Assembly (NCBI RefSeq): GCF_014650775.1
Contig: NZ_BMVP01000010.1
Location: forward strand, 62,001 to 126,000
Reading direction: 5' to 3'
Length of the DNA stretch: 64,000 nucleotides
Source of the DNA: Streptomyces cirratus
GTDB taxonomy: Bacteria; Actinomycetota; Actinomycetes; Streptomycetales; Streptomycetaceae
How positions within the stretch are numbered: the stretch's first letter is position 1; every line of letters starts with the position of its first letter. Made by a program: the position numbers and the translations under genes. The notes under the pieces are model-generated. The model did not search any database. It was not told the origin of the DNA and saw only the letters and a program-made list of their open reading frames with translations. Below are positions 15,662 to 23,654 of this stretch, one piece after another.

Positions 15662-16081
15662 CTACTGCTCCTGTCCGAGCGGTCGGAGTTCGTACTTCGG
15701 GTTGAAGAGGACCCGGCGCCCGTGACTCATCGCGATCCGCCCGGAGGCGATCATGCGCCGCCCGGGCTCGATTCCCACGATCGAGCGACGCCCGAGCCAC
15801 ACCACGTCCAGCGCGGCGGAGCCGTCGAACAGCTCCGCCTCCAGGGCGGGCACCCCGGCCCGCGGGCGCAGGGTGACCGTCCGGAGGGTGCCGGTCACCT
15901 TGACTATCTCGCGGTCGTAGGAGTCGCAGATCCGCGTGCATCCCGCGGCTTCTGCGTCCTCCTGCAGCTCCGCCGAATGCAGCTCCTCCTGGGAGGTGGA
16001 AAGACGCTCTATCATCCGGCGGAACCGGCCCGCCGGCCTGGCCGGTTTCGCGGGCTTCTCGGGACGCGGTTCAGCACTCAT
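15662..16081 (-). CDS. OB-fold nucleic-acid-binding domain protein
   Basis: 139 aa. A charged, Pro/Lys/Arg-rich N-terminus (about 1-30) leads into an OB-fold domain (about 55-130) with the typical beta pattern VKVTGTLRTVTLRP, then LFDGSAALDVVWLG and GRIAMSHGRRVLFNPKY. Such domains bind single-stranded DNA or RNA. It is three bases from the DUF3159 gene and 24 bases downstream of kdpE, hence in the same transcript. The partner and role are unknown. Confidence 0.85.
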   Translation of the reverse strand: MSAEPRPEKPAKPARPAGRFRRMIERLSTSQEELHSAELQEDAEAAGCTRICDSYDREIVKVTGTLRTVTLRPRAGVPALEAELFDGSAALDVVWLGRRSIVGIEPGRRMIASGRIAMSHGRRVLFNPKYELRPLGQEQ

Positions 16082-16105
16082 ACAGGAAGCGTACCGGCGC
16101 GCCCG

Positions 16106-16792
16106 CTACCTCTCGAAGCGGTATCCCATGCCCGGTTCGGTGATGAAGTGCCGCGGCCGCGAGGGGTCCGCCTCCAGCTTGCGGCGCAGCTGCGCCATGT
16201 AGACCCGCAGGTAGTTGGTCTCGGTCCCGTACGCAGGGCCCCAGACCTCCCGCAGGAGCTGCTTCTGGCTGACCAGCTTCCCGCCGTTGCGCACGAGGAC
16301 TTCCAGCAGGTGCCACTCGGTGGGCGTCAGGCGTACGTCCCGTCCCTCGCGGACGGCCTTCTTGGCGGCCAGGTCGACGGTGAAACCCTCGGTCTCCACG
16401 ATGATCTCGTCCTCCCCGGCGCCGGTGGAGGGTTCGGCGCGGCGGACCGCCGCCCGCAGCCGGGCCAGCAGCTCGTCCATGCCGAACGGCTTGGTGACGT
16501 AGTCGTCGGCCCCCGCGTCCAGCGCCTCGACCTTCTCGTCGGAGCTGTGGCGGGCGGAGAGCACCAGGATCGGCACCCGCGTCCAGCCGCGCAGCCCCCT
16601 GATCACCTCGACGCCGTCCATGTCGGGCAGGCCCAGGTCGAGCACGACCACGTCGGGGTGGCGGGCGGCCGCGAGCTCCAGGGCCTGCGCGCCGTCGGCG
16701 GCGGCGTCGACCTCGTACTTGCGTGCCTTCAAGTTGATCACGAGGGCCCGGACGATCTGCGGCTCGTCGTCCACCACGAGCACTCGGGTCAT
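16106..16792 (-). CDS. kdpE: Response regulator KdpE
   Basis: 228 aa OmpR-type regulator. The receiver domain has the acidic pocket VVDDE, phospho-acceptor Asp52 (VLDLGLPD) and the conserved lysine in VTKPFG. The C-terminal winged helix (about 130-228) contains TETNYLRVYMAQLRRKLE, a signature of KdpE. Partner KdpD lies upstream with an ATGA overlap. In other bacteria KdpE switches on the kdpFABC potassium pump, which is not in this window. Confidence 0.95.
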   Translation of the reverse strand: MTRVLVVDDEPQIVRALVINLKARKYEVDAAADGAQALELAAARHPDVVVLDLGLPDMDGVEVIRGLRGWTRVPILVLSARHSSDEKVEALDAGADDYVTKPFGMDELLARLRAAVRRAEPSTGAGEDEIIVETEGFTVDLAAKKAVREGRDVRLTPTEWHLLEVLVRNGGKLVSQKQLLREVWGPAYGTETNYLRVYMAQLRRKLEADPSRPRHFITEPGMGYRFER

Positions 16793-19386
16793 CGTGGGCC
16801 TGCTTTCTGTCGTACGGAGGGAAGGTCGAACGGATCAACAGGTTGATCGACAGGATCAACGTGGCCGGAGCCGTGCGGGGTTCCCCGGGCGGCGGCCCGC
16901 AGGGTCAGCACCATCGTGAGCCCGCCTCCCGGCGTGTCCTCGGCCGCGAGGGTCCCGTCCATGGCCTCCGCGAAGCCGCGGGCCACCGCGAGCCCGAGGC
17001 CCACCCCCGCTCCGCGTGGCGCGTCCCCGTGCCGCTGGAACGGGGCGAAGATCCGGTTCTTGGCCTCGTCCGGCACCCCGGGCCCGCGGTCCACGACCCG
17101 CACCTCGACGCGGTCGCCGAGGAAGCTCGCCGCGACCACCACCGGCTGCCCCGGCGGGCTGTACTTGACGGCGTTCTCCACGACGTTGGCCACCGCCCGT
17201 TCCAGCAGCCCCGGGTCCACCGCCACCATCGGCAGCGTCTCCGGTACGTCCAGCACCACGCTGTCCTCGGGTACGCCGCCCAGCGCCATCGGGACCACCT
17301 CGTCGAGGTCGATCTCCCGGATCAGCGGGGTGACGGTGCCGGTCTGGAGCCGGGACATGTCCAGCAGGTTCCCCACGAGGTGGTCGAGCCGGTCGGCGCC
17401 GTCCTCGATCCCTTCGAGCAGCTCGGCCCGGTCCTCCTGCGACCACTCCACGTCGTCGGAGCGCAGGGAGGACACCGACGCCTTGATGGAGGCCAGGGGC
17501 GTGCGCAGGTCGTGGCTGACGGCGGCGAGCAGCGCGGTCCGGATGCGGTTGCCCTCGGCCATCCGGCGGGCCTCCTCGGCCTCCCCGACCAGCCGCTGCC
17601 GGTCCAGCACCACGGCCGCCTGCGCGGCGAAGGCGCCCAGCACCCGGTGGTCCTCGGCGGGCAGCACCCTCCCGGACAGGGCCAGTGCCATGTGGTCGCC
17701 GATCGGCATGTCCACGTCGGCGTCCTCGGGCCGGGCGACGGGGCCGGGCCCGACGCTGCCGGCCGGCTTCCAGGGTTCCACGTCGTTCGCCCGCTCCAGC
17801 AGGGCCACGGACTCCATGGCGAAGGTCTCCCGCACCCGCTCCAGCAGTGCGTCCAAGGTGGTCTCCCCGCGCAGCACACTGCCCGCCAGGAAGGACAGGA
17901 TCTCGGACTCGGCGCGCAGCCGGGCGGCCTGCTGGGTGCGCCGGGCTGCGGTGTCCACGACGGAGGCGACGGCCACCGCCACCCCGAAGAAGACCGAGAT
18001 GGCGACGATGTTCTTGGGGTCGGAGATGGTGAGGCGGTGCAGGGGTGGGGCGAAGTAGTAGTTCAGCAGCAGCGAGCCGAAGGCCGCCGAGGCGAGGGCG
18101 GGCACGAGACCCCCCAGCAGCGCCGCGGCCACCGTGAGCGCGAGGAACAGCAGCATCTCGTTGGCGAGGCCCGGGTCTGCGCTCATGTGCGTGAGCAGCA
18201 CCGCGAGCAGGGCGGGGAACACCACCGCGACCACCCAGCCGGCGACGATCCGGGTCTTGCCGAGCCGGGCGGCCGAGCGGACCACGGGCAGCCCGCGTCC
18301 CTTGGCGACCTCGTCGTGGGTGACGATGTGCACGTCCAGGTCGGGCCCGGAGTCGCGGGCGACGCTGGCGCCCACGCCCGGCCCGAACACGTACTGCCAG
18401 GCCTTGCGGCGGCTGGAGCCGAGCACGATCTGGGTGGCGTTGACCCCGCGGGCGAACTCCAGCAGGGCCTCTGGGATGTCGTCGCCGATCACATGGTGAA
18501 ACGTTCCGCCGAGGTCCTCCACCAGCGTCCGCTGGACGGCGAGCTCCTTGGGCGAGGCGGAGGTCAGCCCGTCGCTGCGGGCGATGTACACGGCCATCAC
18601 CTCGCCGCCCGCGCCCTTTTCGGCGAGACGGGCGGCGCGCCGGATCAGGGTCCGCCCCTCGGGGCCGCCGGTGAGCCCGACGACGATCCGCTCGCGCGCC
18701 TGCCAGGTGGAGCGGATGCCGTGCTCGCCCCGGTACTGCCGCAGGTACTCGTCGGCCCGGTCGGCGACCCACAGCAGGGCCAGCTCACGCAGCGCGGTGA
18801 GGTTGCCGGGACGGAAGTAGTTGGACAGGGCCGCGTCGACCTTGTCGGGCTTGTATATGTTCCCGTGGGCCATCCGGCGCCGCAGCGCCTGGGGCGACAT
18901 GTCGACCAGCTCTATCTGGTCGGCCCGCCGCACCACCTCGTCCGGCACGGTCTCCCGCTGCCGCACCCCGGTGATGGACTCGACCACGTCCCCGAGGGAC
19001 TCCAGGTGCTGGATGTTCACGGTCGACACGACGTCGATGCCGGCCCGGAGCAGCTCCTCGACGTCCTGCCAGCGCTTGGCGTTGCGCGAGCCGGGGACGT
19101 TGGTGTGCGCCAGTTCGTCCACCAGTGCCACCATGGGCCGCCGCGCCAGGAGCGCGTCCACGTCCATCTCGGTGAAGACGGCGTCCCTGTGGCGGACCTC
19201 CCGCCGCGGCACCTGTTCCAGCCCGTGGAGGAGCGCCCCGGTCCGCTGCCGGCCGTGGTGCTCGACGAAGCCGACGACGCAGTCACCGCCCCGCTCGACC
19301 CGGCGGTGGCCCTCCGAGAGCAGGGCGTACGTCTTGCCCACACCGGGTGCCGCGCCGAGGTAGATCCGTAGCTTGCCGCGTCCCAT
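16789..19386 (-). CDS. kdpD: Osmosensitive K+ sensor kinase KdpD
   Basis: 865 aa from MGRGKLRIYLG; a longer frame upstream is Arg-rich and unlikely. Domains in order: KdpD N-terminal domain with Walker A GAAPGVGKT (11-19), a USP-like domain (about 225-350), four membrane helices (about 375-470), a GAF-like segment, HisKA with His625 (SHDLRTPL) and an HATPase domain. The USP domain is the place where c-di-AMP binds KdpD in Firmicutes. It overlaps kdpE by ATGA. Oddly, no kdpA, B, C or F gene accompanies it here. Confidence 0.96.
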   Translation of the reverse strand: MGRGKLRIYLGAAPGVGKTYALLSEGHRRVERGGDCVVGFVEHHGRQRTGALLHGLEQVPRREVRHRDAVFTEMDVDALLARRPMVALVDELAHTNVPGSRNAKRWQDVEELLRAGIDVVSTVNIQHLESLGDVVESITGVRQRETVPDEVVRRADQIELVDMSPQALRRRMAHGNIYKPDKVDAALSNYFRPGNLTALRELALLWVADRADEYLRQYRGEHGIRSTWQARERIVVGLTGGPEGRTLIRRAARLAEKGAGGEVMAVYIARSDGLTSASPKELAVQRTLVEDLGGTFHHVIGDDIPEALLEFARGVNATQIVLGSSRRKAWQYVFGPGVGASVARDSGPDLDVHIVTHDEVAKGRGLPVVRSAARLGKTRIVAGWVVAVVFPALLAVLLTHMSADPGLANEMLLFLALTVAAALLGGLVPALASAAFGSLLLNYYFAPPLHRLTISDPKNIVAISVFFGVAVAVASVVDTAARRTQQAARLRAESEILSFLAGSVLRGETTLDALLERVRETFAMESVALLERANDVEPWKPAGSVGPGPVARPEDADVDMPIGDHMALALSGRVLPAEDHRVLGAFAAQAAVVLDRQRLVGEAEEARRMAEGNRIRTALLAAVSHDLRTPLASIKASVSSLRSDDVEWSQEDRAELLEGIEDGADRLDHLVGNLLDMSRLQTGTVTPLIREIDLDEVVPMALGGVPEDSVVLDVPETLPMVAVDPGLLERAVANVVENAVKYSPPGQPVVVAASFLGDRVEVRVVDRGPGVPDEAKNRIFAPFQRHGDAPRGAGVGLGLAVARGFAEAMDGTLAAEDTPGGGLTMVLTLRAAARGTPHGSGHVDPVDQPVDPFDLPSVRQKAGPR

Positions 19387-19489
19387 GCGCCCATTCTCGG
19401 GGACGTCCGCGCACTTCACAGACCGATGGCGCCCCGCGCGCCCATCCCTGACGGATCCCTGACGGCGCCGCCCGCCGCGCGGCCCGCGA

Positions 19490-19532
19490 AGGCCGGTGGG
19501 CCGCACCCGCGAGGGGTACGGCCCACCGGCCT
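19490..19532 (-). terminator. Terminator after the DUF3710 gene
   Basis: AGGCCGGTGGGCCG and CGGCCCACCGGCCT are perfect 14-base arms around a 15-base loop. It lies about 50 bases past the DUF3710 stop and upstream of kdpD, so it separates the two transcripts. Confidence 0.75.
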
Positions 19533-19584
19533 GAGGAGCGCCGGCAAGCGCCGGGAAACGCTGAGGAGCGGGAGAAGCAGGCGG

Positions 19585-20370
19585 TCAGCGGACCTCGGTG
19601 ATCTCCGGTCCGCGCTCCAGCTGACCCATGTCGCCGCCGAAGCGGGACCCCTCCGCGTCACCGGTCGTCTGCACGCCGTCGGGCACCATCTGGGCGTCGT
19701 TCGGCAGTTTGAGGACGATCGGGTCGCGGGGCGCCATCGGGCCCTCACCGCGCACGACGACGGTGTCCCGGAAGATCTGCTCCAGCACACTGCCGGCCTC
19801 GGGGCGCACCGCGGCCTGGCCGGAGATGACGCCGCGCAGGAACCAGCGCGGGCCGTCGACGCCGACGAACCGCACCAGCTGCGCGCCGGTCTGCCCGTCG
19901 GGCAGCGGTACGGGCACCTGCGCGCGCAGCTCCCAGCCCAGGGGGCCCTCGACCTCGTCGATGATGCCGCCCTGCTGGGTGATGCCGGCGGCGATCTCGT
20001 CGCGGACCTCGCCCCAGATGCCTTCCTTCTTGGGCGCGGCGAAGGCCTGCAGCTGCACCGCGCTGTCGCCGAGGACCACGGTCGCGGCGACGATCGCGTC
20101 GCCCGCGACCTCCACGCGCAGCTCCATGCCCTCGACACCGGGTACGAGGATGCCGCCGAGGTCGACCCGGCCGTCTTCCGGCTTGCCGGGCACTTCGGAG
20201 ACGTCCCAGGGGCCGTCGGGCCGCGGGGCCGGCGGCAGGTTCACGCGACGGGGCGTGGCGTCGTCGAGCTGCTCGGCGTCGTTCTGCTCGTCGCCGTGCT
20301 CGTTCTCGACGACCTGCTCGGCCGCGCCGCCGTCGTTGACGGAGTCGTTCTTCTTGCGACGTCCGAACAC
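19585..20370 (-). CDS. DUF3710 protein
   Basis: 261 aa. It begins with a basic patch (MFGRRKKND) and an acidic, Glu/Asp-rich low-complexity stretch to about residue 45, then a single conserved globular domain (about 50-235) typical of the actinobacterial DUF3710 family. No membrane segment or catalytic motif is seen. It starts one base after the dut stop, so it is translated from the dut transcript. The function is unknown. Confidence 0.88.
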   Translation of the reverse strand: MFGRRKKNDSVNDGGAAEQVVENEHGDEQNDAEQLDDATPRRVNLPPAPRPDGPWDVSEVPGKPEDGRVDLGGILVPGVEGMELRVEVAGDAIVAATVVLGDSAVQLQAFAAPKKEGIWGEVRDEIAAGITQQGGIIDEVEGPLGWELRAQVPVPLPDGQTGAQLVRFVGVDGPRWFLRGVISGQAAVRPEAGSVLEQIFRDTVVVRGEGPMAPRDPIVLKLPNDAQMVPDGVQTTGDAEGSRFGGDMGQLERGPEITEVR

Positions 20371-20371
20371 G

Positions 20372-20908
20372 TCACTGTCCTTCCCGGTCGGTTACGACCG
20401 AAGCGTAGCCATTCCCACCCTGCTGACCAGCTCCGGATCCGGCCACGGCCGCATGACCGCCGGTGGAGCCGAAACCCCCCTCGGCCCGGGCCGAGCCGGG
20501 AAGTTCCGCCACCTCGTGGAAGCGCACCTTCTCGACCCGCTGGACAACCAGCTGGGCAATGCGGTCGAAACGCTCGAACCTGACGCTCTCGCGCGGGTCG
20601 AGATTGACCACGATCACCTTGATTTCCCCACGGTACCCGGCATCCACCGTCCCCGGGGCATTCACGAGCGCGAGCCCGCAGCGCGCGGCCAGGCCCGAGC
20701 GGGGGTGCACGAAGGCGGCGTACCCGTCGGGCAGGGCGATGGAGACGCCGGTGGGCAGTACGGTCCGCTCGCCGGGCGCCAGCTCGGCGGCCTCGGTGGT
20801 CACCAGGTCGCAGCCCGCGTCGCCCGGGTGGCCGTAGGAGGGCAGCGGCACCTCGGGGTCGACGCGGCGGATCAGCACGTCGACCGGTGCACGGTCGTTC
20901 TGAGTCAT
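20372..20908 (-). CDS. dut: dUTP diphosphatase (dUTPase)
   Basis: 178 aa trimeric dUTPase, which splits dUTP into dUMP and diphosphate and keeps uracil out of DNA. All five family motifs are present: DAGCDLVT, PRSGLAAR, GTVDAGYRGEIKV (catalytic Asp), RIAQLVVQ and the C-terminal RAEGGFGSTGG that closes the site. It has a Gly/Ala tail of about 25 residues beyond motif 5. The start overlaps the stop of the upstream thioesterase gene by one base (TGATG). Confidence 0.97.
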   Translation of the reverse strand: MTQNDRAPVDVLIRRVDPEVPLPSYGHPGDAGCDLVTTEAAELAPGERTVLPTGVSIALPDGYAAFVHPRSGLAARCGLALVNAPGTVDAGYRGEIKVIVVNLDPRESVRFERFDRIAQLVVQRVEKVRFHEVAELPGSARAEGGFGSTGGHAAVAGSGAGQQGGNGYASVVTDREGQ

Positions 20909-21492
20909 CAGGGGTTCACCTCGAAGGCGCGCGAGCGCCTGACCTGGTCCGGATCGGCCATTGCCGCCCGGATCTCCTCGGGCCTGCCGTTGTCGATGAA
21001 GTGGTCGACCTTCACCTCGATGAAGAGGGCGTCGGCGCATACGGCGACGGGCCCTTGCGGGCCTCCTATTCGGCCGACGGCGGTGGAGTAGATCTTCCGT
21101 CCGGCGACGGCGGTGACCTCGGCCTCCAGGTACAGCACGGTGCCCAGCGGGACCGGCCTGACGAAGTCGGTCTCCAGCCGCCCGGTCACCGCGATGACGC
21201 GCAGCAGCCAGTTCAGGGAGCCCAGCGTCTCGTCGAGCGCGGTGGCCAGTACGCCCCCGTGCGCGAGACCGGGCGCGCCCTGGTGGGCGGGCTTGACGGT
21301 GAACTCGGCGGTGACGCGCACGCCCTCGCCGGCCCGGGCCTCCAAGTGGAGGCCGTGCGGCTGGCCGCCGCCGCAGCCGAAGCAGTGCTCGTAGTGCGCA
21401 CCGAGGAGTTCGCCGGGTGCCGGCGCGTCGGGGTGCCGGACCGGCGCCGTGGCGTCGGCCGGGGGCGTCAACGCTGTGTTTCGTCCACTCAC
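20908..21492 (-). CDS. Hot-dog thioesterase (PaaI/4HBT family)
   Basis: 194 aa with GTG start. The hot-dog core carries AHGGVLATALDETLG, the usual helix with the acidic catalytic residue, and GRLETDFVRPVPLG. Such enzymes hydrolyse acyl-CoA thioesters. The N-terminal part holds HCFGCGGGQPHGL, a conserved Cys-Gly motif of the actinobacterial branch. It is the first gene of a thioesterase-dut-DUF3710 unit and divergent from the DUF3093 gene. Substrate unknown. Confidence 0.85.
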   Translation of the reverse strand: MSGRNTALTPPADATAPVRHPDAPAPGELLGAHYEHCFGCGGGQPHGLHLEARAGEGVRVTAEFTVKPAHQGAPGLAHGGVLATALDETLGSLNWLLRVIAVTGRLETDFVRPVPLGTVLYLEAEVTAVAGRKIYSTAVGRIGGPQGPVAVCADALFIEVKVDHFIDNGRPEEIRAAMADPDQVRRSRAFEVNP

Positions 21493-21550
21493 AGCCGCTG
21501 ACCTTACCCGCGCCGCTACCCGCGGGTCGCCCCGTGGCAGGCTTGAGGCC

Positions 21551-22015
21551 ATGCAGCTCTCCACCGCGCACCACGACGAACGTCTGACCGCCCCCCGCTC
21601 CTGGTGGGCCATCGCCGTACTGACCGGTACCGCGTGCGCCCTGATGCTGCTTCCGCTGGGCACGCTGCCGCTGCTGGCCGGGCTGGTCGGGGGTACGGCG
21701 CTGGCGGGGATGCTGGTGAGTTCGTACGGCTCCGCGCGCGTGCGCGTGGTCAACGGTGCGCTGGCGGCGGGCCAGGCACGCATCCCGGTGGCGGCCCTGG
21801 GTGAGCCGGAGGTCCTGGACGCGGAGGAGGCCCTGGCCTGGCGCACGTACAAGGCCGACACCCGCGCGTTCATGCTGCTGCGCAGCTACGTTGCGACGGC
21901 GGTCCGCGTCGAGGTCACCGACCCGGCGGACCCGACGCCCTACGTCTACGTCTCCACCCGCGAGCCCGAGGCCCTGGCGGCGGCGATCCGCACGGCGCGG
22001 ACGCAGACCGCCTGA
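21551..22015 (+). CDS. DUF3093 membrane protein
   Basis: 154 aa. Two membrane helices (about 19-37 and 38-57) follow a short cytoplasmic N-terminus; the rest is a soluble domain ending YVYVSTREPEALAAAIRTA. This is the actinobacterial DUF3093 family. The second half resembles bacterial PH-like domains in pattern, but that is an impression. The start is the ATG 34 codons inside a longer frame; it lies about 60 bases from the divergent thioesterase start. Confidence 0.85.
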   Translation: MQLSTAHHDERLTAPRSWWAIAVLTGTACALMLLPLGTLPLLAGLVGGTALAGMLVSSYGSARVRVVNGALAAGQARIPVAALGEPEVLDAEEALAWRTYKADTRAFMLLRSYVATAVRVEVTDPADPTPYVYVSTREPEALAAAIRTARTQTA

Positions 22016-22050
22016 CGGCGCCCTTCGAGGCCGGCTTTCCCGCGGCCGGG

Positions 22051-22962
22051 CTAACGGCGTCCTTCGGATTCCTGTCCCTCGATGGCGGCCCTGGTGGCCT
22101 CGGGAAGGGGCCCTGTGGCCCGCTCAAGGGGCGGCAGCTGGGGAAGGGCGTCCCAGGGCACGGCACGGGCCCGCAGGTCGTCCCGCACCTTGTGGGCGAG
22201 TTTCCGGGTGTCGCGGCGGTTCATGACGGCGCCGACGGCCGCGCCCACCAGGAACGGCATCAGGTTCGGCATGTTGCGGACCATGCGCTTGGTGATCTGC
22301 TGGCGCAGCTCGCGCTTCATCTGACCGCCCAGCGCCGCGTTCAGCGTCGTCGGCTTGGTCAGGTCCACGCCGCGCTCCTCCGTCCAGGAGGTGAGGTAGG
22401 CGACGCTGCGCTCCTTGAGGTTCCCCGGGGGCCGCTGCCCGTAGACCTCGTGGAGTTCGGCGATCAGTTTCAGCTCGATCGCGGCCACCCCGGTGATCTC
22501 CGCTGCCATCTCCGCCGGCATGGCGGGCGGTACGGGCAGCATCGCCGCGGCGCCGACACCGGCCCCGACGACGGACGTGGCGTGTGCGGCGCCGGCGATC
22601 AGCTTGTCGGCGAGCTTGTCGGGGTCGAGGCCCGGGAACTGCGCGCGCAGGGTCGCGAGGTCCCGAACCGGAACGCGCGGTGCGTTCTCGATGACGCGCT
22701 CGGTGATGTACAGGGCGGCGGCCTTCGCACCTTCGCCGCCCCTGCGCACACCGTTCCTGACGGCTTTCATCCGACGGGTCCCGGACGTGCGGGGCCCGTC
22801 GTCGGCCGCCTCGGCCGACGGCACCGCGGGGGCGGTGTCGGAGGGCACGGCGGAATCGCCGGAGGTCGCGGTGCCCGTTTCCGGGCCCGTTTCCACCCGC
22901 GTCTCCGCTGGATCACCAGACTTCCGGAAGCGGCGCTTCCGGAAGGGCGACGACCCTTTCAC
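22051..22962 (-). CDS. Conserved actinobacterial protein, EcsC-like
   Basis: 303 aa. A disordered N-terminal 60 residues (Arg-rich start, then Thr/Pro/Glu-rich) leads to an alpha-helical region with two or three hydrophobic helices (about 125-150 and 235-250), and the stretch EITGVAAIELKLIAELHEVYG that resembles EcsC-family proteins. No enzyme motif is visible. It is read from the same strand as DUF4193, 12 bases downstream of it. The family assignment is moderate and the function unknown. Confidence 0.7.
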   Translation of the reverse strand: MKGSSPFRKRRFRKSGDPAETRVETGPETGTATSGDSAVPSDTAPAVPSAEAADDGPRTSGTRRMKAVRNGVRRGGEGAKAAALYITERVIENAPRVPVRDLATLRAQFPGLDPDKLADKLIAGAAHATSVVGAGVGAAAMLPVPPAMPAEMAAEITGVAAIELKLIAELHEVYGQRPPGNLKERSVAYLTSWTEERGVDLTKPTTLNAALGGQMKRELRQQITKRMVRNMPNLMPFLVGAAVGAVMNRRDTRKLAHKVRDDLRARAVPWDALPQLPPLERATGPLPEATRAAIEGQESEGRR

Positions 22963-22974
22963 GGCCGGGGCCTC

Positions 22975-23271
22975 TCAGTCGCAGTCGCGACAGATCGGCT
23001 GACCGTTCTTCTCGCGTGCCAGCTGGCTGCGGTGGTGCACCAGGAAGCAGCTCATGCAGGTGAACTCGTCCGCCTGCTTGGGCAGGACCCGGACGGCCAG
23101 CTCCTCGTTGGAGAGGTCGGCACCGGGAAGCTCCATGCCCTCCGCCGCGTCGAAGTCGTCCACGTCCACATTCGAGTGGGACTTCTCGTTGCGCCGAGCC
23201 TTCAGCTCTTCGATGCTGTCGTTGTCTACGTCGTCGTCGGTCTTGCGCGGAGTGTCGTAGTCCGTTGCCAT
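22975..23271 (-). CDS. DUF4193 zinc-ribbon protein
   Basis: 98 aa. An acidic N-terminal two thirds (DDDVDNDSIEEL, DVDDFDAAEG) is followed by a C-terminal zinc-ribbon-like module: two CxxC knuckles (TCMSC and ICRDC) with HH between. This is the DUF4193 family, found throughout actinobacteria and abundant in their proteomes; its role is unknown. It is the first gene of its unit, with a 380-base upstream region. Confidence 0.9.
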   Translation of the reverse strand: MATDYDTPRKTDDDVDNDSIEELKARRNEKSHSNVDVDDFDAAEGMELPGADLSNEELAVRVLPKQADEFTCMSCFLVHHRSQLAREKNGQPICRDCD

Positions 23272-23394
23272 GGTTCGCTCTCCCCCTCTGGGATTTAGCG
23301 GTGTCTCAGCGCACGTAACGCGCGAGAGGCCGGACTTGTGCCCGACCTGAGGCGGAGATTTTGCCTCACATCAAGGTCTGTTACTCAATCGACA

Positions 23395-23428
23395 CCCAGC
23401 CGGGCCCCCGAAGGGGCTTGCGGCTGGG
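23395..23428 (-). terminator. Stem-loop downstream of cutS
   Basis: An eight-base perfect outer arm (CCCAGCCG / CGGCTGGG) with an imperfect inner GC stem. It lies 230-260 bases past the cutS stop and has no T-tract, so the terminator call is tentative. Confidence 0.4.
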
Positions 23429-23579
23429 ATGACGACCGGGACCGTACACGGTCCGGAGGCCGCCTTGCACAAACGCCACCCCGTGTATTTCCCGCCATTT
23501 GGGGGGCCGGAAACCCGGACTTCCCGGGCTTTCCGGCCTCCCTGGAGTGACGGAACGCGCACGATCGGACACTCGCCCA

Positions 23580-23593
23580 TGTGATCGATCACA
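23580..23593. promoter_or_regulatory. TGTGATCGATCACA palindrome, Crp-like
   Basis: A perfect 14-base palindrome that contains GTG-N6-CAC, the core reported for Streptomyces Crp sites. It lies just after the cutS stop and about 310 bases before the DUF4193 start, so its target is unclear. Confidence 0.4.
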
Positions 23594-23654
23594 CAGCGAG
23601 CCCCCGCCTTGCGGGTCGCGAATTCAGCCGATAGCGAACATGAGCGCGCCCTGG

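Larger units (their letters stand above)
23272..23654. other. Intergenic region between DUF4193 and cutS
   Basis: There is no convincing gene in this 383-base stretch. It holds a stem-loop at 23395-23428 (CCCAGCCG ... CGGCTGGG with an inner GCCCC/GGGGC), which may end the cutRS transcript, and a 14-base palindrome at 23580-23593. The promoter of the DUF4193 gene must lie near 23290-23390. Confidence 0.7.

Noticed and set aside
16843..19371. 842-aa plus-strand frame opposite kdpD
   Set aside because: Pure antisense shadow of kdpD, rich in His/Gly/Arg, no homology expected.
16789..19386. kdpFABC expected beside kdpDE
   Set aside because: I looked on both sides and found DUF3159, an OB-fold gene, trkA genes and DUF3710, but no Kdp pump subunit.
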